Source: Tenacibaculum sp. MAR_2009_124 (GTDB lineage: Bacteria; Bacteroidota; Bacteroidia; Flavobacteriales; Flavobacteriaceae). Taken from it: a DNA stretch of 64,000 bases. The notes beneath the pieces were generated by a model. That model was not told where the DNA came from, searched no databases, and saw only the letters and a program-made list of their open reading frames with translations. Of this stretch, positions 34,901 to 46,900 are shown in pieces; positions within the stretch are counted from its first letter, which is position 1; every line of letters starts with the position of its first letter. Position numbers and translations under genes: made by a program. The DNA lies in NCBI RefSeq assembly GCF_900105455.1, contig NZ_FNSF01000001.1:129001-193000 (forward strand), read 5' to 3'.

Positions 34901-37900
34901 AAGAAGGGTTAAAGGAAGTTTTACCTGAATATATGGTACCTACGGTTTGGATAGATTTAGATGAAATGCCACTAACAACCAATGGGAAAATAGATAGAAA
35001 GTCCTTGCCGGAACCAGATGGTTTAAACTTATCTTCAACCGAATATATAGGGCCTAGAAATGAAACTGAAGTACTACTAGTTGCTATTTGGCAAGATTTA
35101 TTAGGGGTTGAAAAAATAGGTGTTAACGATAACTTTTTTGAATTAGGAGGACATAGTTTATTAATAGTTCAACTAATTGATCGAATTCAAAAGGAGGGAT
35201 ATCATATTGAAATTGCTGACGTTTTTGGAAACCCAACGATTGCTGCCATTGATGGTAAACTTTCATCAGGTTTGTCTACTTATCAAGTTCCACCAAATGG
35301 AATTGTAGAAGGTATTGATCGTATCGCTCCTGAAATGGTTCCATTATTAGATTTTTCTCAAGAAGAAGTTGATTCGGTAGTGGATCTGGTGCCTGGTGGA
35401 ATTGAAAATATACAAGACATGTATCCTTTATCACCATTACAGGAAGGAATGTACTTCCATTATTTAATGAGTGATAAAAACGAGGGAGACCTATATGTTT
35501 CGCCAAACTTATTATTGTTTAAAGACAAAGGGCAGCGAATCAAATTCATTGAAGCACTGCAGTTTGTCGTGAATCGTCATGACGTTTTACGTACTTGTTT
35601 TATAAGTGAAAATCTACCGAATGCTGTTCAGGTAGTGTTAAAAGAAGCAGTTCTTTCAAATAAAGAACTGAAACTAAATTCTTCAGATGATATCAGATCT
35701 CAACTTGAATCATTAGTTGAATCAGGAAATCATTGGATGGATGTTTCTAAAGCTCCGTTATTAGATTTGAAACATGTCGATGATAACGAAAAAGGGGATT
35801 ATTATCTATTAGTGAATAATCATCATTTAATTATCGATCATGTAGGCTTAGAAAAAATTATTGAAGAGGTAAATTTACATTTACTAGGACATGGAGATAT
35901 ACTTCCACCTCCTGTTTTGTATCGTGATTTTATTGGACATACGTTACATCAACAAGAAACCAATGATAGCGCATCGTATTTCAAAAATGCATTAGGGAAT
36001 ATAAATGAGCCAACATATCCTTTTAACTTGTCAAATGTTAGAGGAAATGGCACCGATATTGCCGAAGCAAGCATTGGATTACCTGAGGAGTTAAGCAAAG
36101 AAATACGTATTGCTTGTACCAATATGGGAATAACTCCTGCAATCTTATTCCACGCAGCTTTCGGAATAGTAGTTGGAATGTGTAGTAATAGGAAGCAAGC
36201 ATTGTTTGGTTCCTTATTTTCAGGACGTTTACAAGGGGCCGTAGGAGCAGCTGATTCTTTAGGTTTATTTATAAATACCCTACCGTTGTTGTTTAATATT
36301 GAAGGTACCGTTGCCGAATATATACAACAAGTAAAGGAAAGACTGGCTGAACTATTACCGTATGAACAAACTCCTTTACCACAAGTTCATAGTTGGTCGG
36401 GTATTTCAAACGAAGTACCATTATTCAGCGCTATCTTTAATTACAGACACTCTTCATCGGATGAATTAGACGAAGATTTGATTCCAGAAGGTCTGGCGGA
36501 AGATATTGCTGAATTTAATTTAGATATTGAATTACTAGGAGATCAAGAACGAACAAACTACCCATTTTCATTAGCTATAGACGATTTTGGTGACGATTTT
36601 GGAATTACAGCTCAAATGGATTTAAGTATTCAACCTGAGCGTGTTCTTTCTTATATGGAAGTAGTTGTAAGAGAGTTATTGCAGGGACTACAGAATGAAA
36701 CAGAAGTAGGTAGGTTATCTATATTAGCACATGAGGAAGAAACTCAATTATTAAAAGATTTTAACGAAACTGTTACCGCATATCCAGAAGAAAAAACGAT
36801 AATAGATTTATTCGTAGCTCAAGTTGAGAAAAATCCAGAAGCTATTGCTTTAACTTATAAAGAAGCAACATTGAGTTATAAACAGCTTGATGAACTTTCT
36901 AACCAGCTAGCCAATCATATTTTAGCTAATTACACTATCAATAATGAAACATTTATAGCTGTAACGCTTGAAAGAAGTAATTGGTTAATAGTTTCATTTT
37001 TGGCAGTCTTAAAATCAGGAGGAGTTTATATACCAATAGACCCAGTATATCCAGAAGAAAGAAAAGAATATATAAAAACAGACAGTAGTAGTACTATTGT
37101 TATTGATGAAGTATTTTTAGAGAATTTCAAAAAAGGTTTAGAGAATTATCACAAAAGCGCTCCTAATGTAACTACTAAATCTAATGATTTAGCTTATATT
37201 ATTTATACATCCGGAAGTACAGGGAAACCAAAAGGTGTAATGATTGAACATTATAGTATTATTAATACAATACTATCACAAATAGCCGATTTCTCTATTG
37301 ATACAAAAGATAACTGTTTACAGTTTGCAAGCCCATCATTTGATGCTTCTATTTGGGAAATAGGAATCGCTTTATTAAGTGGTGCTAGTTTATGCATTGT
37401 AAACGAAGAAGGTAAGTCGGATGTTTCGTTGTTTAAAAAATTCATACAAGAACAAACGGTTACATTTGCTACATTACCACCTGCATTTTTACAATTATTA
37501 GAAGTTGAAGACTTATCAACTATAAAAACATTAGTTACTGCAGGAGAAGCAATTCCGTTAAACTTAGCAAAAGCTTTTTCTGAAAAATATAATTACATAA
37601 ATGCTTACGGACCAACAGAAACGAGTATTTGTGCTACCACCTTTAATGGAACTATAGAAGAACTTGTTCCTATAGGTAAACCTATTGATAATACTCAGGT
37701 GTATATTTTAAATGATACAAACGAGTTATTACCTTCAGGTGTCGTAGGTGAACTTTGTGTTGGAGGTCGAGGTGTTGCCCGAGGTTACTTGAACCGAGAA
37801 GAGTTAACCAAAGAGAAATTTATTAAAAACCCTTTCATAAAAGGAGATACAATTTATAAAACAGGCGATTTAGCAAAATGGTTACCTGATGGAAGTTTAG

Positions 37901-40900
37901 AGTTTATTGGAAGAAAGGACAATCAAGTTAAAATACGAGGATATCGAATTGAACTTGGAGAAGTAGAAAATGTTTTGTCAAGTTTAACAATAGTTAATCA
38001 ATGTTGTGTATTGGCAAAGAGTGATGCTAGTGGAAATAAACAGTTAGTAGCATATGTAGTTGTAGAAGGAGATTTTGATCGAGAAAGTTTACAAGATGGA
38101 CTCATTAAAATCTTACCAGAGTATATGGTTCCTACGATTTGGATTGAAATGAAAGAAATTCCGGTAACAAGCAATGGTAAGTTAGATAGAAAGGCATTAC
38201 CAGAACCTGATGGATCAATGCTATCTACTCAAGAATATCTAGCTCCAAGAAATGAAACGGAAGAAAAGTTAGTAGAAATTTGGCAAGAGTTATTACAGAT
38301 TGAAAAGATTGGAGTTTATGATAACTTCTTTGAATTAGGAGGACATTCACTATTAGTGACACGTTTAGTTTCTTTAATACGTAAAGATTTAGAGGTCGAA
38401 GTAGCAATTAGAGATATTTTTGAGCACACAACAATTGCTAGTCAGGCACTACATGTATTAACATGCTCAAGGGCTGCAATATTACCAGAAGTTGTTGCTC
38501 AAGAAAAAGAAGGAAATATTCCGTTGTCATTTAACCAAGAACGATTATGGTTTTTGGATCAACTGCAAGGAAGCAGTCAAGAGTACCATATTCCAGTTGT
38601 TGAGCCTTTACAAGGAAATATTGATGTAGAAATAGTAGAAAAAGCTCTACGTATAATAGTAGATCGACATGAGATATTACGCACAGTAATTTATGAAGAA
38701 GAAGGTGTTGGCTATCAAAAAGTAATTTCATCTGAAAATTGGCAATTGCAAAAAGTTATTCCCTCTAAAGAAGTAGATTTAGAGGAAGAAATCACCAATT
38801 TTATAGGACAAGCTTTTGATTTATCGAAAGATTACATGGTACGCGCTTGTCTATATGATTTAGGAGAAGATGGATATGTGCTGGTATGTGTGCTACACCA
38901 TATTTCGAGTGATGGTATTTCCGGAATAATTTTAATGAATGAATTCTCAGAAATCTACAGTACTTTATTGTCAAAAGAACAAATAGTACTTCCTAAACTA
39001 AATTTGCAGTATTCAGATTATGCAATTTGGCAACGTTCTTATTTTGCTGGCGAAGTTTTAGAAAAACAATTATCTTATTGGGAAAATAAATTAAAAGGCG
39101 TAAGCACTTTAAAATTACCGACTGATTACATTCGTCCTACGATACAAAATAACGAAGGAAGCAGTATTATTTTAGGAATGGGGAAAGAACTTACACATTC
39201 TGTAAAATCTCTATGCAATCAAGAAAAGGTCACTCCCTTTATGTTCATGCTATCAGTATTCAAAGTACTATTGTCTCGTTATAGCAATCAAGAAGATATT
39301 TGTGTAGGAACTCCAATAGCAAATCGAACACAATTTGAATTGGAAGGAATGATAGGTTTCTTCGTAAATACATTAGCATTACGAAGTGATTTAAGTGGGA
39401 ATCCTAGTTTTAAAGAGGTATTATCAATAATAAAAGAAACAACACTAGACGGTTATGATCATCAATTAACTCCTTTTGAAAAAGTGGTGGATAAAGTGGT
39501 TACTGCTCGTGAAATGAGTATGACACCATTGTTTCAAGTAATGTTCGATTACCATAATGAAGATGTAAATAACGAACATGAAGATGAAAGCATAGAGAAT
39601 AATGATTCGTCAAAATATGATAATTTAGATAGAACAGCTCAATTTGATTTAACACTAGATGTATCAGAAGAAGGGGCTGAAATTGTATTGAGTTTAAACT
39701 ATTGTACTGCTTTATTTAAACAAGAAACGGCGGCACGTATGTTAGATCATTATAAAGAATTGCTAGTAAGTATCGTTAATGATATTGATAAACCTATTAG
39801 TGAAACGAAAATATTAACTACGAAGGAAGAAACTCAATTGTTAAATGTTTTTAATGCTACGAAGGTTGCATACCCTTTAGATAAAACTGTAGTTGATTTA
39901 TTTGGAGATCAAGTTCAAAAATCTCCAACTGCTATTGCCGCGACTTTTGAAGGTTTAGAATTAAGTTATCAAGAATTAGATAACCGTTCTAACCAATTAG
40001 CAAACTACTTGGTATCAAAAGGAGTAAAAGCAGATGATTTAATCGGAATTTGTTTAGAGCGAGGTCTGGATATGATCATTGGAGTATTAGGAATTTTAAA
40101 AGCAGGTGCCGCATATGTTCCTATAAAACCAGATTTCCCTCAAGATCGTATTGCTTACCTACTTGAAGATACTAATTGTTCTCTAGTGGTTAGCAATTTA
40201 GAAAGTCAAGAAAAGTTAGAACCGTTCTCTAACAACATTCAGTTGGTTGAACTAGAGAGTATAGCCGATTACGCGACAAATGGAGTAGAGTTAACCTATA
40301 GCCCAAATAACTTAGCTTATATCATTTATACCTCAGGAAGTACTGGATTACCTAAAGGGGCTATGATAGAACATGCAGGTTTATTAAACCATTTATTATT
40401 AATGGTTGAAGAGCTTAAAATGACGAATGACAGTGTGGTGGCATTTACAGCTCCATTTACTTTTGACATTTCAGTATGGCAGCTATTAAGTGCATTATTA
40501 TGTGGAGGTTCAGTTGCGATTTATAGTGAAGAGAGTATCTTAGATATTGAAGAATTCCAGTCATCATTATCAGAACGAAATATAAGTCATCTTCAATTAG
40601 TGCCATCTTATATAGCAAGTTTATTAGAGACTGGAAATTCCACAGCAGGTTTATCAAATTTAGATTACTTCTTGGTAACGGGTGAAGCAGCTACCAAATC
40701 GTTATTAGATAAATGGTTTAGTCTATACCCTCAAATTCCAGTGGTAAATGCTTACGGACCAGCAGAAGCAGCAGATGATATTACATTACATATCATGAAC
40801 GAGTCACCAAATGGAGGAGTCGTTCCAATAGGAAAGCCGGTGGCAAATATGGATGTATATGTCGTCGATCGTTTTGGAAACTTATGTCCGATAGGAGTAA

Positions 40901-43900
40901 TTGGAGAATTATGGACGGCAGGAATAGGTGTTGGTAGAGGGTATTTGAACAGAACAGAACTAACTAAAGAGAAGTTCATAGAGAATCCCTTTATAACGGA
41001 AGGAGGACGCTTATATAAAACAGGTGATTTAGGAAGATGGTTACCAGATGGAACTTTAGAATTTGTAGGACGTACAGATGATCAGGTAAAGATTCGTGGA
41101 TATCGAATTGAATTAGGAGAGATTGAGAATGCCATATCGCAAGTAGCAAGTATTCAGAATTGTTGTGTATTAGCTAAGAAAGATCAGAACGATATTAATC
41201 GCTTAGTAGGATATGTAGTTGTTGAAGGAGAATTCAATAAGGAAAAAGTTCAAGATGTTTTAAAAGATAGTTTACCAGAGTATATGGTTCCAATGTTATG
41301 GATTACTTTGGAAGAAATGCCATTAACAGCCAATGGAAAAATAGATAAAAAGTCACTGCCTGAACCAGATACTTCTCAATTATCAACTAGAGAGTACGTA
41401 GCTCCGAGAAATGAAATAGAAAAGCAATTAGTAGCCATTTGGCAAGAATTGTTAGGTGTTGAGAAAATAGGAGTTAACGACGATTTTTTCGAATTAGGAG
41501 GTCATAGTTTATTAGCGACGCGTTTGGTTTCTTTAATTCGTAAAAATTTGGAAAGGGAAATTGCCATTAGAGATGTATTTGAGTATACAACAATTGCTTC
41601 TTTGGCTATTTGTGTTTCGAAACAATCAAAAGGAGTATTGTTACCGGCTATAGTTGCTGAAGAACGCCCTGAATACATTCCGTTATCTTTTAGCCAAGAA
41701 CGTCTTTGGTTCTTAGATCAGTTGCAAGGAACATTGGCATATCATATGCCAACTATAATACGGCTAAATGGAGATGTAGACGTTTCTGTTTTAGAAGAAA
41801 CTTTTAAGACAATTGTAGCTCGCCATGAAGTATTACGTACCAATATTTTATCAGAAGAAGGATACGGTTATCAACAGATTGTGAGCCATGAAAATTGGGA
41901 GCTGGAACAGCAAACAATTTTGGAAGATGAATTACGAGAAAATGTTGAAGCTTATATCGAAACGCCTTTTAATTTATCAAACGATTATAAGTTAAAAGCA
42001 TGTTTGTACGACCTAGGGAATAAGAATTACGTTTTAACAGCTGTTGTTCACCATATTGCAAATGACGGTTGGTCGGAAGAAATTTTAATTCATGAATTTA
42101 ACACAATATACAGTGCATTAGAGTCAGGTGTTGAGGTGCCTCTTCCTGAATTAACCTTGCAATATGCGGATTACTCAATTTGGCAACGAAAGTATTTTGA
42201 TGGAGAGGTTTTAGAAAATCAACTATCATATTGGGAAGACAAATTGAAAGGAGTTTCTACCTTATCAATGCCAACGGACTATATGCGTCCAACCGTACAA
42301 AGTACGGAAGGGGCAATTGTAGAGATGTCATTAACTCAAGAATTAGGTATTTCTATTCATAAACTATGTGAGTCGGAAGGAGTAACATCATTTATGTTTT
42401 TGTTATCAGCATTCAAGGTGCTATTGTCTCGATACAGTGGTCAGGATGATATTTGTATAGGAACTACTATTGCAAATCGTACTCAAACAGAATTAGAAGG
42501 AATGATAGGTTTCTTCGTGAATACTTTAGTATTACGAAGCGATATGAGTAACAATCCAAGCTTTAAACAATTATTGAGTAGAGTAAAAGAAACAACTTTA
42601 GAAAGCTATGATAATCAATTGGCGCCGTTTGAAAAGATCGTAGATCGAGTAGTAACCACTCGTGATATGAGTTCAACTCCGATCTTTCAAGTAATGTTCT
42701 CGTCAGAAAATACATCAAACTCTTCAGAAGAACAGGAAGATGTAGAAACTGGATCAGGAAACTTTGTTATTTCACCATACGAAACAGATACTTCTGTTGC
42801 AGCGCAATTTGATTTAAGTTTAGATGTTTCAGAAGAAAATTCAATTTTCGAGCTAACCTTGAGTTATAGTACCGCACTGTTTAAAGAGGAAACAATAGTG
42901 CGTATATTGGAGCAATACCAAGAGTTATTAACTAATATAATAACGAATATTGAACAACCTATTGGAAGCTTACCAATACTTACCAAGAAGGATGAAACTC
43001 AATTGTTAAACGTTTTTAATGCCACAAATGTCGATTATCCATTAGATAAAACGGTTGTTGATTTATTCACTAATCAAGTTCAAAAATCTCCGAAAGCAAT
43101 TGCGGTATCATTTGAAGGTGCAGCATTGAGCTATCAAGAGTTGGATAAACGTTCAAATCAATTGGCACATTGCTTAGTATCGCAAGGTGTAAAGTCAGAT
43201 GATTTAATAGGAATTTGTTTAGAACGAGGTTTAGATATGATCATTGGAGTATTAGGAATTTTAAAAGCGGGTGGAGCTTATGTTCCAATGAAACCCGATT
43301 TTCCTAAAGATCGTAACAAATATCTACTTGAAGATACAGGATGTTCATTATTGGTTAGCAATTTAGAAAGTCAAAAAGTATTAGAATCATTTTCTAATGA
43401 TATTGAGTTAATTGTATTGGAAAATGTAGCTGATTATGCAACAATACCGGTGGAATTAACCTATAAATCAAAAGACTTAGCCTATGTCATTTATACTTCA
43501 GGAAGTACTGGGATGCCCAAAGGAGCGATGATAGAACATGCTGGTTTATTGAATCACTTATTGTTAATGGTAGATGAATTGAAAATGACAACTGAAAGTG
43601 TAACAGCGTTCACAGCTCCATTTACTTTCGATATTTCAGTATGGCAAATGCTAAGTGCATTGCTATGTGGAGGCTCAGTAGCAATTTATAGTGAAGAGAG
43701 TGTTTTAGATATGGAAAATTTCCAATTATCATTATCAGAACAACATGTAAGTCATCTTCAATTAGTGCCATCTTATGTAACTAATTTATTGGAGAGTGGA
43801 CGTTCAACGGCAGGCTTATCAAACTTAGATTATTTCTTGGTAACAGGAGAAGCAGCTACCAAATCGTTATTAGATAAATGGTTTAGATTATATCCGCAAA

Positions 43901-46900
43901 TTCCAGTAGTAAATGCTTATGGACCAGCAGAAGCAGCTGATGACATAACGTTACATATTATGAATGAATCGCCAAATGGAGTTGTAGTTCCAATAGGAAA
44001 ACCAGTAGCGAACATGGATGTTTACGTTGTGGATCGTTTTGGAAACTTATGTCCGATAGGTGTTATTGGTGAGTTATGGACAGCAGGAATTGGTGTTGGT
44101 CGAGGATATTTGAATAGAGCAGATCTAACCGAAGAGAAGTTTATAGAGAATCCTTTCACAGCAGAAGGAGGGCGCTTATATAAAACAGGTGATTTAGGAA
44201 GATGGTTACCCGATGGAACTTTAGAATTCGTGGGTCGTTCTGATGATCAGGTAAAGATTAGAGGGTATCGAATTGAACTTGGAGAGATAGAGAATGTATT
44301 ATCACAAGCTCCAAGTGTTCAGAATTGTTGTGTTTTAGCAATGAAAGATCAGAATGAGATCAATCGTTTAGTTGGATATGTTGTTGTTGAAGGAGAATTT
44401 CATAAGAGAAAAATCCAAGATACTTTAAAAGATAGTCTACCGGAATATATGGTGCCTATGTTATGGATTGTTTTAGATGAAATGCCATTAACAGCTAACG
44501 GAAAGATTGATAAAAAATCTTTACCAGAACCAGATAGTTCAGAATTATCAACTCAAGAATATGTTGCTCCAAGAAGTGAAATCGAACATCAACTAGTAGC
44601 CATTTGGCAAGAGTTATTAGATATTGAAAGAATTGGTATTTATGATGATTTCTTTGAGTTAGGTGGCCATAGTCTATTGGCGACACGTTTAGTTTCTTTA
44701 ATTCGTAAAGAACTGGAAAGAGAAGTAGCCATTAGAGATGTGTTTGAACATACTACAATAGATTCTTTAGGAACTCATGTTTCCGAGCAGGCAAAAGGAA
44801 TGCTATTACCAGCTATTCTAGCAGAAAAACGTCCTCAGCGTATACCATTATCTTTTAGTCAAGAGCGTTTGTGGTTCCTAGACGAATTACAAGGAACCTT
44901 AGGCTATCATATGCCCACAATAATACGTTTAGAAGGTAATGTAGATAGAGAGTTGTTACAACGAACCTTTAAGGTGATTATTGATCGTCATGAAGTGCTA
45001 AAAACAAACATTTTATCGGAAAATGGTGAAGGATATCAAGAAGTGGTAAGTTCTGATAATTGGATTTTAACGGAGGAAAGAATCTCTGAAGATTCGTTAG
45101 AGAAAAACTTAGAAGACTATCTACTAATTCCTTTTGATTTATCAAGTGACTATAAATTAAGAGCTCGATTATTTGATTTAGGAAATAATAAATATGTGTT
45201 GGCATCTGTTACACATCATATTGCAAGTGATGGATGGTCGGAAGATATTTTAATGAATGAATTAATCATTACTTATAATGCATTAGAGAATAACGCTAAA
45301 GTTTCACTCCCAGCTTTAAGTCTGCAATATGCGGACTACGCGATATGGCAACGTAAATATTTTGACGGAGAAGTTTTAGAGAATCAATTATCGTATTGGG
45401 AAGATAAACTAAAAGGAGTCAGTACATTGTCTTTACCAACTGATTATGCCCGTCCTGCGGTACAAAGTTCAGCGGGAGATTATGTGTCTCTTGGATTAGG
45501 TAAAGAATTGAGTGGAAAACTTAATGCACTTTGTGAAGAAGAAGGGGTAACGTTATTCATGCTATTATTGGCAACTTACAAAGTGTTGTTGTCACGTTAT
45601 AGTGGGCAAGAAGATATTTGTGTTGGAACTCCAATAGCGAATAGAACACAAGCGGAACTTGAAGAAATGATTGGTTTCTTCGTGAATACACTGGCTTTAC
45701 GTAGTGATTTGACTGGCAACCCAAGTTTCAAAGAATTCCTTGGTCAATTAAAAGAAACAACATTAGAAGGTTATGATAATCAGTTAGCTCCATTCGAAAA
45801 AGTAGTAGATCGTGCAGTTACGAATAGAGATATGAGTACTTCTCCACTTTTTCAAACAATGCTTGTTCTACAAAATACAGGAAGTAACGACACAGAGTCA
45901 GAGCTAGACAATGCTGAAGTAGGTTTAGGAGATTTAAGCATTTCAGATTATGATTTTGATGCAATCATTGCTATGTTCGATTTATCGCTGAATGTATCGG
46001 AAAATAATGAAGGTATTTCGTTAGAAATGCTCTATTGTACTGATTTATTTGAGAGAGCTACCATTGAAAGAATGTTAATTCATTTTGAGAAATTATTGAG
46101 AGGAATTGTTGCCGATATCGCTCAGCCGATTAATGGCATATCAATGCTAACTCAGCAAGAAGAACATAAACTGTTACATGTTTATAGCGCTACAAAAGTA
46201 GATTATATAAAATACAACACAGTTTTGGAATTGTTCTCAAAACAAGTTAAAACAAATGCTAAATCTGTTGCAGTAGTTTTTGAAGGAGAAAAATTAACGT
46301 ACAAAGAGCTCGATAGAAAATCCAATCAGGTTGCTAGATATTTACAAAGCCATGGTATTCAAAAAGATGGTTTAGTAGGTATTTGCATGGAGCGAAGTTT
46401 GGAAATGATCATAGCCATATTCGGGGTGTTAAAATCAGGGGGTGCTTATGTACCTATCGACCCCGCATATCCAAAAGATCGTATTGATTATATGATTGAA
46501 GATACTGGAACAACGCTATTGTTGAGTAATTCTTCAAGTAAAGAAAACATTGGAGATAGAAAAGGTATTACAATGGTATGTTTGGATACCAATTGGGAAG
46601 AGGTTTCTAGTTTTTCTAACAAAAAACTAAATACACATGTCACTCCTGATAGTTTAGCATACATAATATACACCTCAGGAAGCACAGGGAAACCAAAAGG
46701 AGTAATGATTGAGCATAAAAACATGTTTAATTTAGTAAGCTGGGGAATCAGAAACTTCGAAGATTCTTTAGGTTTAGGAATGTTAGCAAGTACTTCAATA
46801 AACTTTGATTTGTCAATTTTTGAGATTTTTGTAACGCTATCTTCAGGATCTAAAATATACTTAGTCGATAATCTACTATCCTTATTGGAAGAAACGGAAA

